A stretch of DNA of 64,000 bases from Candidatus Bipolaricaulota bacterium (GCA_025060415.1 JANXBT010000001.1:307542-371541), one strand, 5' to 3'. Shown: positions 35,480-43,419, counted from the first letter of the stretch. Notes: generated from the sequence alone by a model not told the origin. Translations and numbers: made by a program.

Positions 35480-36518
35480 GGGCGGCGAGGACCCGGGCCA
35501 GGAGCTCCAGCTCCGCCAGGCTCACGGCCTCATGCCAGGTGTGGGCGATGGCCAGATCCCCCGCGCCGAACACCACGGTGGGCACGCCCTTGCGCACCAG
35601 GTTGGCCGCGTCGGTCCAGGAGGGCATGCCGGTGAAGGCCGCCGGGCCTCCCAGAACCTCCTCGTAGGCCCGCCGCAGGGCCCGCACCACCTTGGCGTCC
35701 TCCGCCGTTTCCCAGGGCTCCCAGGCATCGGTGACGAAGATGCGCTCGGCCTCGGCCATGGCCTCCTCGGTTTGGCGGAGGACCTCGCGGGCGGAGAGCC
35801 CGGGCGCGAAGCCCAAATCCATCTCCATGCGGCAATGCGGGGGGACGACCATGGTGTCGTAGCCGCCCTCCACGCGGCCCAGGTTCACCCAAGCCCCCTT
35901 GGGGAAAAGGGGGTGGCGGTGGGCCATGAACGGCGCGGAAAGGAGCCGCTGGTAGAGGGCGAAGGCCCGCTCCACCGCGGATTCCCCGGCCCAGGGGGTT
36001 GTGCCATGCGCGGGTTTTCCCCGCACGAGCACCTCCAGGCCCACGGAGCCCGCTTCGGCGATGGCGATCCGGAGGTTGGTGGGCTCCAACACCACCGCGC
36101 CCTCCACCCCGGGCGGGACCTCCAACGCCTCGGAGCCGCGGCCCAGCTCCTCCTCGTCCACCACGAGGGCCACCTGGACGGGCTCCTCCGTGGCCTGGAG
36201 GGCCCAAAGCAGGGCGGCGATTTGCCCCTTGGCGTCCACCGCGCCCCGCCCCACCAGGGCCCCGTCCTCCAGCCGGGGCCGGAACGGGTCCGGATGCTCA
36301 AAGGGGGGGTAGACGTCGAGGTGGGTGACCAACCAGGGCCCGCCCTCGCCCCGCGCGGCCAGGAGGTTGGCCCCGGCCCCCAACACCGGCTGCGCGGAAA
36401 CGGTCATCCCCAACTTCTCCAGCTCCTCGGCGAGGTAGGCGGCGCAGAGCTCCTCCCGCCCCGTGACGGTGGGAAACCGCAAAAGGTCCAAGGCCCAGCG
36501 CACGATCCTTTCCCGCAT
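35454..36518 (-). CDS. M20-family metallopeptidase (ArgE/DapE-like deacylase)
   Basis: 354 residues. The di-zinc site of the M20 family is visible: VTHLDVYPPF (His and Asp), GRGAVDAKGQIAALLWAL (bridging Asp), LVVDEEELGRGS (catalytic Glu-Glu) and a C-terminal GAGDLAIAHTWHEAV. The dimerisation domain lies between (KPAHGTTPWAGESAVERA). Acetylornithine deacetylase, succinyl-DAP desuccinylase, or LysK/dipeptidase roles are all possible; no adjacent arg, dap or lys gene decides. The ATG 36518 is near the divergent DUF89 gene. Confidence 0.86.
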   Translation of the reverse strand: MRERIVRWALDLLRFPTVTGREELCAAYLAEELEKLGMTVSAQPVLGAGANLLAARGEGGPWLVTHLDVYPPFEHPDPFRPRLEDGALVGRGAVDAKGQIAALLWALQATEEPVQVALVVDEEELGRGSEALEVPPGVEGAVVLEPTNLRIAIAEAGSVGLEVLVRGKPAHGTTPWAGESAVERAFALYQRLLSAPFMAHRHPLFPKGAWVNLGRVEGGYDTMVVPPHCRMEMDLGFAPGLSAREVLRQTEEAMAEAERIFVTDAWEPWETAEDAKVVRALRRAYEEVLGGPAAFTGMPSWTDAANLVRKGVPTVVFGAGDLAIAHTWHEAVSLAELELLARVLAALIRLWPRV

Positions 36519-36574
36519 GGCCCCGCATTGTACAAGCTCCCCTCCCGCGGGCGCGCGCCGGGGCGGGCCTGGGC

Positions 36575-36580
36575 TATGAT
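36575..36580 (+). promoter_or_regulatory. Candidate -10 box (TATGAT) for the DUF89 gene
   Basis: TATGATTGCCCAC resembles the other -10 regions in this window; the ATG follows 23 bases later with SD AGAGGGGAG. No clear -35. Confidence 0.35.
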
Positions 36581-36602
36581 TGCCCACGGAAGAGGGGAGC
36601 CC

Positions 36603-37490
36603 ATGCGGACCTACCCGGAGTGCATCCCCTGCATCCTGCAGGCTTCGCTGAACGCGGGGCGCCTGGCGGGGGCGGACGAGGAGCAGCTCTGGCAGGCCCT
36701 GACCGCGGCCGCGGCCGAGGCCGCCCGCTGGCCACGGGAGCGGCCGCCCATCGCCCTCGGTGCCGCCGTAGCCGCCCGCGTGCGGGAGAAGCTGGGCACG
36801 GGCGACCCCTTCCACAGGGCCAAGCGCGAGGGCAACGCCAAGCTCCTGCAGCTCTACCCCGCGCTGCGGGCGCGGGTCCGTTCCGCTCCCGATCCCCTGG
36901 ACGCCGCGCTCCACCTGGCCGCGGCGGCCAACGCCCTGGACCTCGGGGTCTATGGGGAGATCGACTTCGTCTCCATGCTGGAGCGGGCCTGGGCCAGCCC
37001 CCGCGGGCGCTGGGACCTCCCCCGCTTTCGGGAGCACCTGGCCAAGGCCCGGACCGTGCTGTACCTGGCGGACAACGCCGGGGAGATCGTGGCCGACCGC
37101 ATCCTGATCGAGGAGCTCCTGGCACAGGGGAAGGCGGTAACCCTGGCCGTGCGGGGCGGCCCCATCCTCAACGACGTGACCCTGGAGGACCTCGCGGACG
37201 TCGGCCTGCCCAAGGAGGTGGAGGTCATCACCACCGGCTCCGATCTTCCGGGGGTCTTCCTGCCCCTGTGCGCGCCGGAGTTCCGCGCGCGGTTCGCGCG
37301 GGCGGAGCTGGTGGTGAGCAAGGGGATGGGCAACTTCGAGGGGCTTGCGCGCGAGCCCGGGCCCATTTTCTTCGTGTTCCAGGCGAAGTGCGGGCCGGTG
37401 GCCTGGGAGGCGGGGGTGGGGCTGCGGGAGCTGGTGCTCCTGGGCCCGGGCGCCGCGGGGCTCCCCAAGGACGCGCGCCATGGAAGCTGA
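36603..37490 (+). CDS. DUF89 (ARMT1-like) family protein, predicted metal-dependent phosphatase
   Basis: 295 residues of the DUF89 fold, whose members are metal-dependent damage-control phosphatases acting on sugar or nucleotide phosphates. It has the prokaryotic N-terminal Cys motif YPECIPCILQASL, then ADNAGEIVADRILIEEL (metal-binding Asp/Asn), RGGPILNDVTLEDL and VVSKGMGNFEGLA, FFVFQAKCGPVA. The N-terminal CxxC suggests a bound metal. The substrate is unknown. Its end overlaps the following fur-like gene by 11 bases. Confidence 0.85.
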   Translation: MRTYPECIPCILQASLNAGRLAGADEEQLWQALTAAAAEAARWPRERPPIALGAAVAARVREKLGTGDPFHRAKREGNAKLLQLYPALRARVRSAPDPLDAALHLAAAANALDLGVYGEIDFVSMLERAWASPRGRWDLPRFREHLAKARTVLYLADNAGEIVADRILIEELLAQGKAVTLAVRGGPILNDVTLEDLADVGLPKEVEVITTGSDLPGVFLPLCAPEFRARFARAELVVSKGMGNFEGLAREPGPIFFVFQAKCGPVAWEAGVGLRELVLLGPGAAGLPKDARHGS

Positions 37491-37920
37491 TCCGCGCGAG
37501 GTCTTTGTGAGCTTCTTGCGGCGGGAGGGCCTCCATGTCACGCGCGCCCGCCTGGCGGTCCTCCAGGGCCTGGCCCAGCTCCCCAAGCACTTCGAGGCCG
37601 CCGAGCTGTGGGGGGCCCTGCGCCCCCGGGTCTCCGCGGCCACCGTGTACCGCACCCTGGAGCTCCTGGAGCGGGCGGGCCTGGTGCGCAAGGTGGAGTT
37701 CGGCGAGGCCCATGCCCACTACGAGCGGGTTTTCGGTCGGGAGGACCACGGACACCTCGTGTGCCGCCGCTGCGGCCGGGTGGGGGAGTTCGCGGTGGGC
37801 GCGGCCCGCCGCGCAGTGGAGCAGGCCGCCCAGGCGCTGGGCTTCGCCCTGGGCGAGGTGGTGATCCAGGGCTACGGCTTGTGCCCGCAGTGCCGGGCCC
37901 AAGAGGAACCGCGGGTATAA
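37480..37920 (+). CDS. Second Fur-family transcriptional regulator
   Basis: 146 residues. Winged helix with HVTRARLAVLQGLAQLPKHFEAAELW and SAATVYRTLELLERAGLVRKVEF; metal/dimer domain with HAHYERVFGREDHGHLVCRRCG; Cys95/Cys98 and Cys135/Cys138 form the structural zinc site. DHGHLVCRRC is closer to standard Fur/Zur than the His-rich segment of the regulator at 14045. The target is not evident. ATG 37480 lies inside the end of the DUF89 gene. The stop TAA is part of the TATAAT before tRNA-Leu. Confidence 0.88.
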   Translation: MEADPREVFVSFLRREGLHVTRARLAVLQGLAQLPKHFEAAELWGALRPRVSAATVYRTLELLERAGLVRKVEFGEAHAHYERVFGREDHGHLVCRRCGRVGEFAVGAARRAVEQAAQALGFALGEVVIQGYGLCPQCRAQEEPRV

Positions 37921-37921
37921 T
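37916..37921 (+). promoter_or_regulatory. Candidate -10 box (TATAAT) for tRNA-Leu
   Basis: Perfect TATAAT ending nine bases before the mature tRNA 5' end and containing the stop codon of the fur-like gene. No good -35 at 16-18 bases. Confidence 0.5.
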
Positions 37922-37930
37922 CGCGCGAGG

Positions 37931-38016
37931 GCCGAGGTGGCGGAACAGGCAGACGCGCGGGACTCAAAATCCCGTGCCCCGGAAGGGGCGTGTGGGTTCG
38001 ACTCCCACCCTCGGCA
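37931..38016 (+). tRNA. tRNA-Leu (anticodon CAA)
   Basis: Acceptor GCCGAGG pairs with CCTCGGC; the anticodon stem CGGGA/TCCCG holds the loop CTCAAAA, giving anticodon CAA (reads UUG). The long variable arm (type II tRNA) and the T-arm GTGGGTTCGACTCCCAC are present. Discriminator A fits Leu. No CCA is encoded. The next gene's ATG is only four bases downstream. Confidence 0.95.
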
Positions 38017-38019
38017 CTG

Positions 38020-38574
38020 ATGGCCCCCCTGGATTTCCTGCGCGTCCTTGCCCACCTCCTCCGCGGGCGCCTGCGCCTCTACCAGTGCTACACCAACGTG
38101 ACCTGGCGGACCTGCGAGGGCTGCCTCTCCTGGCACGGGCGCATCGTCGCCAACCCCAAGGCGTTCGCGGTCCCCGATGCGTGCCCCCACGAGGTCCTCC
38201 CCTTCCCGGTGTGGCGGCTTCCGGAGTACCGGGCCAAGGGGGCGCGCATGCGAGCCCGGGCGGAGGAGGAGCTGCGCCGCCGGGCCTGGTGGCGGGAGGG
38301 GCTGGAGCTCCTGCCGGCGCGTCCGGAGGAGGCCCTGGCGCGGCTCGCCCAGGCCGCGGCGGTGGACGTGTACCTCCCCGAGCTGGAGGCGTTGGTCCTG
38401 CGCCACGGGGCTTGGCTGCGGGAGCGGCCGGAGATCCGGGGCGCCCTGCGCGAGCTCTTCGTGGCCGCCTGGAAGGCCAAGTTCGCCAAGGAGCGGTATG
38501 AGCGCCAGCCCGAGCCGGCCCGCCGGGCCCAGGAGAAGTGGGGCCTGGCCCGGATCCAGGAGCTCCTGGCCTAG
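38020..38574 (+). CDS. Small protein of unknown function with CxxC and CPH motifs
   Basis: 184 residues. The N-terminal part has a possible metal site (QCYTNVTWRTCEGCLSWHG, then DACPHEVLPFPVW), loosely like the Cys/His pattern of phage Mu F-type head proteins, but too weak to assign. The rest is charged and helical, rich in Arg, Ala and Glu. The ATG lies four bases after the tRNA-Leu 3' end with no SD, so after tRNA processing the message would be nearly leaderless. The following comEA-like gene overlaps its end. Confidence 0.65.
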   Translation: MAPLDFLRVLAHLLRGRLRLYQCYTNVTWRTCEGCLSWHGRIVANPKAFAVPDACPHEVLPFPVWRLPEYRAKGARMRARAEEELRRRAWWREGLELLPARPEEALARLAQAAAVDVYLPELEALVLRHGAWLRERPEIRGALRELFVAAWKAKFAKERYERQPEPARRAQEKWGLARIQELLA

Positions 38575-38932
38575 GGTTCCCCCGCGCTTTTGGGCCGCCT
38601 TCCTCCTCCTGCTGGCCGCGCTCGTGTACGCCGGGCTGCGCTGGATCCCGCCCCGCCCCCGTCCCCCCGCGGCCGAGCAGCCCCTCGAGGTCCCGGCCGT
38701 GGTCTTGCCGGTGGGGTTCGTGGAGGCCGGCCCCCTGGACCTGAACCGCGCCACGGCCGCGGAGCTGGAGCGGCTCCCGGGGATCGGGCCGGTGCTCGCC
38801 CGCCGGATCGTGGAATGGCGGGAGACCTACGGCCCGTTCCGGAGTGTGCAGGACCTCCTCAAGGTGCCGGGGATCGGCCCCAAGACCCTGGAGGGTCTCC
38901 TGGACAAGGTCACCGTGGGATCCCCGCCATGA
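38498..38932 (+). CDS. ComEA-like helix-hairpin-helix DNA-binding protein
   Basis: Likely DNA receptor for competence. A single N-terminal membrane segment (FWAAFLLLLAALVYAGL), a Pro-rich linker (PPRPRPPAAEQP), and a C-terminal double helix-hairpin-helix: LDLNRATAAELERLPGIGPVLARRIVEW and VQDLLKVPGIGPKTLEGLLDKV. The start is uncertain: ATG 38498 has AAGGAG before it, giving 144 residues and a 77-base overlap with the upstream gene in another frame; no usual start codon lies between the upstream stop and the membrane segment. The end overlaps the convergent DUF47 gene by 23 bases. Confidence 0.85.
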   Translation: MSASPSRPAGPRRSGAWPGSRSSWPRVPPRFWAAFLLLLAALVYAGLRWIPPRPRPPAAEQPLEVPAVVLPVGFVEAGPLDLNRATAAELERLPGIGPVLARRIVEWRETYGPFRSVQDLLKVPGIGPKTLEGLLDKVTVGSPP

Positions 38933-39560
38933 GCAGGGCGAGGTCGCCCGCGGCGTCCTCCACCTGGTCCACGGTGTCCCCCAAAAGGAGCACGAGCTGC
39001 ACGAGGTGGTAGCGGTCGAACGCCGGCAGGTCCTCCCTCCCGTACACCTGGGCCACGATCTCCCGCTCCAGGAGGTCGGATTCGTGCTCGAGGCGGTTCA
39101 CGAGGTCGATCTGGCGCGCGATCTCCTCGGCCTGGCGCCCCAGCGTCTCCTGCACGAAGGCCTCCTCGAAGGCGGAGATGGCCAGGGTGTAGGTGTGGAC
39201 GGCCTTGCTCAGCCCCTCCGCTAGGGAGCGGAAGGCGTCCTCCATCTCCAGGCCCAGCTCCGGCCGGCGCAGGGCCATGAGGAGGGCCGCGTCCTGGCAC
39301 AGGTCCGCGATCTCGTCCTGATGCCAAAGGAGCTCCAACAGCCGGTCCTTGGGCAGAGGGAGGCGGCGCATCTTGGCCAGGGCCACCCGGATCTCCCGCT
39401 TGATCGCGTCCGCCCGGTGCTCCCGTTCGCTGACCCCCTCCGCCCGCACGGCCTCCCGGCGCAGCCAGGCCCGCACCTGCTTGCCCAGCTCCTCCGCCGT
39501 CTCCTCCACGGCCCGGGCGTGCTCCGCGAACCGCAGCGTCCTCGGACGCGCTCGGAACAT
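38910..39560 (-). CDS. DUF47 (PhoU-like) protein 1
   Basis: 216 residues, all-helical, of the DUF47/TIGR00153 family related to PhoU. Stretches: EREHRADAIKREIRVAL, LELLWHQDEIADLCQDAALLMALRRPE and VNRLEHESDLLEREIVAQVYG, with the ExxxD-type metal-binding pattern of the family. DUF47 proteins usually accompany PiT-type phosphate permeases and modulate them; none is adjacent. Translated after the second DUF47 gene, ten bases downstream of it, as an apparent two-gene operon. Confidence 0.86.
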   Translation of the reverse strand: MFRARPRTLRFAEHARAVEETAEELGKQVRAWLRREAVRAEGVSEREHRADAIKREIRVALAKMRRLPLPKDRLLELLWHQDEIADLCQDAALLMALRRPELGLEMEDAFRSLAEGLSKAVHTYTLAISAFEEAFVQETLGRQAEEIARQIDLVNRLEHESDLLEREIVAQVYGREDLPAFDRYHLVQLVLLLGDTVDQVEDAAGDLALLMAGIPR

Positions 39561-39570
39561 CCCCCACCCC

Positions 39571-40233
39571 CTAGAACGTCAGGGACACGGCCACCGCCAC
39601 GGTGAGGAGGTCGCTCACGTCCTCCATGGCGTTGGCGCAGGCCTCGAGCTTGTCCACGAAGTCCCGGGCTTGGATCTTCTCCGCCAAGGGGAGGTCCGTG
39701 CCGAAAAGGCGCAGCGTCATGCGCTTGTGGATCTCGTCGAGATGGCTCTCCTGGTGGTCGACCTCCTCGCACAGGCGCACGGTCTCCTGGGCCTGGCCGG
39801 CGAGGAAGCTCTGGGTGGCCGCCCGCAGGGTCCCCCACTCCTCCACGAGGCCCTGGAGGAAGTCACGGAGGAGGGGGTGCAGCAGGGCGGGGACGGAAAC
39901 CCGCTGGTAGACGAGGAAGTCCACCACGGCCTCGGCGCTGTTGGCCACGAGGTCCAGGGAGGCCAACACATCGAGGAGGTTCCGGCGCATCCCCACCAGG
40001 AGCGCCCCCCGCACGAGCTGGACCTCCGCGTTCTTGCGGGCGTCGTCCGCCCGGCTCTCCTGGCGATGCACGTGGACGGCCCGCTCCTCGAGCTTTTCCC
40101 AGCTCTCCCCCGCCAGGTAGGCCTCCACCGCCTCCCGCATGGCCAAAAGCGTGGCCTCCACCCAGCGCAGGTGCTCCTCCACCAGGGCCTGCACCCGGTG
40201 CCCTGTTCTCCCGTGCCTGCGAAGGATCCCCAC
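39571..40233 (-). CDS. DUF47 (PhoU-like) protein 2
   Basis: 220 residues, paralogous to the protein at 38910. Stretches: VHRQESRADDARKNAEVQLVRGAL, LDVLASLDLVANSAEAVVDFLVYQRVSVP, CEEVDHQESHLDEIHKRMTLRLF and FVDKLEACANAMEDVSDLLTVAVAV. Start GTG 40233. Divergent from the EF-G-like gene; the -35 of that gene's promoter overlaps its start region, so expression of the two may interfere. The pair may form heterodimers or act on an unlinked phosphate or divalent-cation transporter. Confidence 0.86.
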   Translation of the reverse strand: MGILRRHGRTGHRVQALVEEHLRWVEATLLAMREAVEAYLAGESWEKLEERAVHVHRQESRADDARKNAEVQLVRGALLVGMRRNLLDVLASLDLVANSAEAVVDFLVYQRVSVPALLHPLLRDFLQGLVEEWGTLRAATQSFLAGQAQETVRLCEEVDHQESHLDEIHKRMTLRLFGTDLPLAEKIQARDFVDKLEACANAMEDVSDLLTVAVAVSLTF

Positions 40234-40234
40234 T

Positions 40235-40263
40235 TTGTCCGCCCTCCGACCCTAGGATATACT
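40235..40263 (+). promoter_or_regulatory. Candidate promoter for the EF-G-like gene
   Basis: TTGTCC (40235-40240) and TATACT (40258-40263) are separated by 17 bases; the ATG is at 40302 with a GAGGTGATC SD. Confidence 0.6.
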
Positions 40264-40301
40264 GGCTGCAACGTGTTGCGGCAACTGTCGAGGTGATCCC
40301 G

Positions 40302-42233
40302 ATGGCAAAGGCCTACAGCTTTTGTTTGGTTGGCCACTCCGGATCGGGGAAGACCGCGCTGGCCGAGGCCCTGCTCCGGGCGGCCAAGGCCCCGGAGGCC
40401 CTGTTCGACCGCAGCCCCGAGGAGAAAAACCGCCGCATCTCCATCGATCTTGCCGTCGCCTCCTGCACGTGGCGCGAGCGGAAGGTCACGGTCCTCGTGA
40501 CCCCCGGCCTGCTGGAGTTCGTGGAGGAGATCTACAAGGGGCTGGACGCCGCGGACCTCGCGGTGCTCGTGGTCAACGCGGAAAAGCCTGTGGAGGTGGT
40601 CACGGAGCAGGCCTGGGAGGTCGTGCGCCGGGTGTACCGCCGGCCCGCCCTGGTCTTCGCCAACATGATGGACAAGCCCCTTGCCGATCCGGAGAAGGTC
40701 CTCCAGGAGCTTCGCAACGCGTTGCCCGGGCGGTTCGTGCCCCTGGTCTTCCCCCTGCGGGAGGGGGCGGCCTTGAAGGGCCTGGTGGACCTCCTGGCGG
40801 ACGGGGGCCCCCTGCCGGCCGCGGCCCAGGGCTGGCGCTCCGCCCTCCTGGAGGAGGTGGCCACCTACAACGACGCCCTTCTGGAGAAGGTGCTGGCGGA
40901 GGAGCCGGTGAGCAAGGGGGAGGTGGTCGAAGCCCTGCGGATCGGGATCACCTCGGGGGAGATCGTGCCCGTTTTGTTCGGCTCCGCGACCGCCGGGGTG
41001 GGCCTGGCCGAGCTCCTGGATTGGACGGGCCTCCTGGCCCCGGCGCTCCCCGAGCCCCCGGGCACCCGGCTCCGGTGCTTCGCCTTAAGCCTCGACCCCT
41101 ACCTGGGTCGGCTCACGTTCGTGCGCGTTCTTTCCGGGGAGATCAAGGAGGGCGACACCCTTTTTGACCTCTCCACCAAGAACAAGGTGCAGCTCCGCGA
41201 CGTCTACGGGTTCCTGGGGACGAAGATGGAGAAGGTGGGGCGGGCCGAGGCCGGGGAGATCGTGGCCCTGGGGAAGCTGGAGGGGATCGAGCTGGGCGCC
41301 ACCCTGAGCGCAAGCCCGGAGGCCGAGCCCGTGCCCCCCATCCCCTTCCCGAAGCCCGTGTTCATCCGCGCCGTGGCCCCCAAATCCCAGGCGGACGAGG
41401 AGAAGATGAGCACGGTCCTCCGGGAGTACGTGAGCACCAAGGCCACCCTTACCTACGCCCGCGACCCCGTGACCAAGGAGGGCCTCGTCTCCGGGATGGG
41501 CGACATCCACCTCGACGTCCTCGCGGAGCGCTTGCGGAACCGGTACGGGGTGGAGGTGACGTACCGGGTGCCCAAGGTGCCCTATCGGGAGACGATCCGG
41601 AAGACGGCCATCGCTAGCTACCGCCATAAGAAGCAGACGGGCGGGCGCGGCCAGTTCGGGGAGGTGCACCTCCGCATCGAGCCCCTCCCCCGGGGCGCGG
41701 GCTTCGAGTTCGCCGATGAGACCAAAGGCGGGGTCATCCCCCAGGAGTTCATCCCCGGGGTGGAGAAGGGCGTGCGGGACGCCATGGAGGAGGGGATCCT
41801 CGCGGGCTTCCCCATGGTGGACATCAAGGCCGTGGTGTTCTACGGGATGTACCACGAGGTGGACTCCTCGGAGCTCTCCTTCCGCATCGCCGCCCGCCAG
41901 GCCTTCAAGCTCGCCGCGGAAAAGGCCGAGCCCGCGCTGCTGGAGCCCATCATGCTCCTTACGGTCACCACCCCCGAGGCCTTTACCGGGGACATCATCT
42001 CCGACCTGAACGGCCGGCGGGGGCGCATCCTGGGCATGGAGTCGGAAGGGGGGCGCACCCGGATCCGCGCGGAGGTGCCCCTGGCCGAGCTCCTCTCCTA
42101 CGCCCTGGACCTCAAGTCCATGACGCAGGGCCGGGCCACCTTCCAGATGGAGTTCCTCCGCTACGACTTCGTGCCCGGGCCGCTCCAGGAGCGGGTGTTG
42201 GCCCAGCTGCGCGCCGCCGCCGATGCTGGTTAG
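40302..42233 (+). CDS. Elongation factor G-like protein with altered G-domain motifs
   Basis: 643 residues with EF-G domain order: G domain, domain II (FALSLDPYLGRLTFVRVLSGEIKEGD), III, IV (RGQFGEVHLRIEPLPRG) and V (GDIISDLNGRRGRILGMESEGG). G1 is intact (GHSGSGKT, residues 11-18), but G3 reads VTPG instead of DTPG (Val66) and G4 reads NMMD instead of NKxD (121-124). It belongs to the EF-G-like group, shorter than true EF-G (about 690). Weak or altered GTP use is plausible. GTG 40293 is an upstream option, but the SD favours ATG 40302. The tuf gene here is elsewhere, so this is not the str operon fusA. Confidence 0.9.
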   Translation: MAKAYSFCLVGHSGSGKTALAEALLRAAKAPEALFDRSPEEKNRRISIDLAVASCTWRERKVTVLVTPGLLEFVEEIYKGLDAADLAVLVVNAEKPVEVVTEQAWEVVRRVYRRPALVFANMMDKPLADPEKVLQELRNALPGRFVPLVFPLREGAALKGLVDLLADGGPLPAAAQGWRSALLEEVATYNDALLEKVLAEEPVSKGEVVEALRIGITSGEIVPVLFGSATAGVGLAELLDWTGLLAPALPEPPGTRLRCFALSLDPYLGRLTFVRVLSGEIKEGDTLFDLSTKNKVQLRDVYGFLGTKMEKVGRAEAGEIVALGKLEGIELGATLSASPEAEPVPPIPFPKPVFIRAVAPKSQADEEKMSTVLREYVSTKATLTYARDPVTKEGLVSGMGDIHLDVLAERLRNRYGVEVTYRVPKVPYRETIRKTAIASYRHKKQTGGRGQFGEVHLRIEPLPRGAGFEFADETKGGVIPQEFIPGVEKGVRDAMEEGILAGFPMVDIKAVVFYGMYHEVDSSELSFRIAARQAFKLAAEKAEPALLEPIMLLTVTTPEAFTGDIISDLNGRRGRILGMESEGGRTRIRAEVPLAELLSYALDLKSMTQGRATFQMEFLRYDFVPGPLQERVLAQLRAAADAG

Positions 42234-42777
42234 GGAGTGGATGACCCCCGCCCCCCACGTGCCCGCCACGGCCTCCGTGGGCGAGGCCCGGGAGCGCGCA
42301 GAGGCCGGGAACCTCGCGGTCCTGTTCGTGGTGGACGAGCAGGGGCGGCTCAAGGGCTTCCTGACCCGGCGGGCCCTCGCCGCCGCGCCCTCGCCCGAGC
42401 TCCCCGTGGAGAAGGTCCTCACCCCGCCCCAGGACGTCCTCACCCCCGAGGACCCCATCGAGCGCGCCGCCGTCCTCCTCGGGCACTACCTCGTCCTGCC
42501 CGTGGTGGACGGCGAGCGGCACCTCGTGGGCGTGCTCTCCAAGGACCGCCTGCTCCAGGCCCTGGCCCACCTGGCGGCCCTGGGGGAGGAGGGGCTGCGC
42601 ATCCGCCTCCGCCCCCGCGGGCCCGAGGAGGTCTACCGGGCCCTCGCGGTCCTGGCCGCGGAACGGGCCACGCTCGTGGCCGTGCTGCGTGGGTGCGAGG
42701 GCGAGGTCATCCTCCACGTGCAGGGGGTGCGCGACCCCCAGGCGCTGCGCCAGAAGCTGGAGGAGGCCCTGCGGTGA
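42223..42777 (+). CDS. Tandem CBS-domain protein with C-terminal ACT-like region
   Basis: 184 residues. Two CBS motifs are visible: LVREWMTPAPHVPATASVGEARERAEAGNLAVLFVVDEQGRLKGFLT and VLTPPQDVLTPEDPIERAAVLLGHYLVLPVVDGERHLVGVLSKD. The last 60 residues (PRGPEEVYRALAVLAAERATLVAVLRG...) look like a small ligand-sensing alpha/beta domain. CBS pairs bind adenosine nucleotides; the role here is likely regulatory. ATG 42223 overlaps the end of the EF-G-like gene by 11 bases; the end overlaps yjbQ as GTGA. Confidence 0.82.
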   Translation: MLVREWMTPAPHVPATASVGEARERAEAGNLAVLFVVDEQGRLKGFLTRRALAAAPSPELPVEKVLTPPQDVLTPEDPIERAAVLLGHYLVLPVVDGERHLVGVLSKDRLLQALAHLAALGEEGLRIRLRPRGPEEVYRALAVLAAERATLVAVLRGCEGEVILHVQGVRDPQALRQKLEEALR

Positions 42778-43190
42778 AGCGAGTGGAGATCCCCCTCACC
42801 ACGCGGGCCAAAGAGGAGGTCCTGGACATCACCCCGGAGGTGGCGGCGGCCGTGCGCTCCCTGGGGGTGCAGGAGGGCTTCGTCCTCCTTTTCTGTCCCC
42901 ACACCACAGCGGCCCTCACCGTGAACGAGACCGCGGACCCCGAGGTGCGGGCGGACTTCGGGCGTGCCTTCGCCCAGATGGTCCCCTCCCTCCCCTTTCG
43001 GCACGGGGAGGGCAACGCCCCGGCCCACGTGCGGGCGGCCCTGTTGGGCCCTTCTTTGGTCCTGCCCGTGGAGGGCGGCCGCCTCCGCCTGGGGACGTGG
43101 CAGGGCGTCTACTTCTGCGAGTTCGACGGGCCGCGGCGCCGCACGGTGTGGGTCTACGCCCTGGTTGAGGAGAAGAGCGGTTCCAGCTAG
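42774..43190 (+). CDS. yjbQ: YjbQ/UPF0047 family protein
   Basis: 138 residues. Signature: GFVLLFCPHTTAALTVNETADPEVRADF, RHGEGNAPAHVRAALLGPSLVLPVEGGRLRLGTWQGVYFCEFDGPRRRTVWV. The conserved His residues (CPHTTAAL, RHGEGN, AHV) are those of the family. Members show weak thiamine-phosphate synthase activity in vitro; the physiological role is unsettled. GTG 42774 lies in a GTGA overlap with the CBS gene. Its TAG stop forms the first half of the -10 box before tRNA-Thr. Confidence 0.9.
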   Translation: MKRVEIPLTTRAKEEVLDITPEVAAAVRSLGVQEGFVLLFCPHTTAALTVNETADPEVRADFGRAFAQMVPSLPFRHGEGNAPAHVRAALLGPSLVLPVEGGRLRLGTWQGVYFCEFDGPRRRTVWVYALVEEKSGSS

Positions 43191-43193
43191 AAT
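43165..43193 (+). promoter_or_regulatory. Candidate promoter for tRNA-Thr(TGT)/tRNA-Tyr
   Basis: TTGAGG (43165-43170) and TAGAAT (43188-43193) with a 17-base spacer, ending 11 bases before the mature tRNA. The -10 includes the yjbQ stop codon. Confidence 0.65.
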
Positions 43194-43204
43194 GGGCGGG
43201 CCTG

Positions 43205-43277
43205 GCCAGTGTAGCTCAAGGGGTAGAGCATCCGCCTTGTAAGCGGAAGGTTGCCCGTTCGAGTCGGGCCACTGGCT
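43205..43277 (+). tRNA. tRNA-Thr (anticodon TGT)
   Basis: Acceptor GCCAGTG/CACTGGC, D-arm GCTC/GAGC, anticodon stem TCCGC/GCGGA with loop CTTGTAA (anticodon TGT, reads ACA), T-arm GCCCG-TTCGAGT-CGGGC, discriminator T. CCA is not encoded. Confidence 0.96.
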
Positions 43278-43331
43278 CCCTAGCCCCGGGCGAGGGCCCT
43301 GCGGAAAGGCGCGGGGCCCTGGGGGCCTAGC

Positions 43332-43415
43332 GGAGGGGTAGCGAAGCGGCCAAACGCACCAGGCTGTAAACCTGGCGGCCTCAGGCCTTCGGGGGTTCGA
43401 ATCCCTCCCCCTCCA
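43332..43415 (+). tRNA. tRNA-Tyr (anticodon GTA)
   Basis: Acceptor GGAGGGG/CCCCTCC, anticodon stem CCAGG/CCTGG with loop CTGTAAA (anticodon GTA), a long variable arm (GGCC/GGCC pairing) and T-loop TTCGAAT. Discriminator A. CCA not encoded. Confidence 0.96.
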
Positions 43416-43419
43416 GTAC

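Noticed and set aside
38020..38574. Phage Mu F-like head morphogenesis protein
   Set aside because: Only a loose Cys/His spacing agrees; no other phage genes are near.
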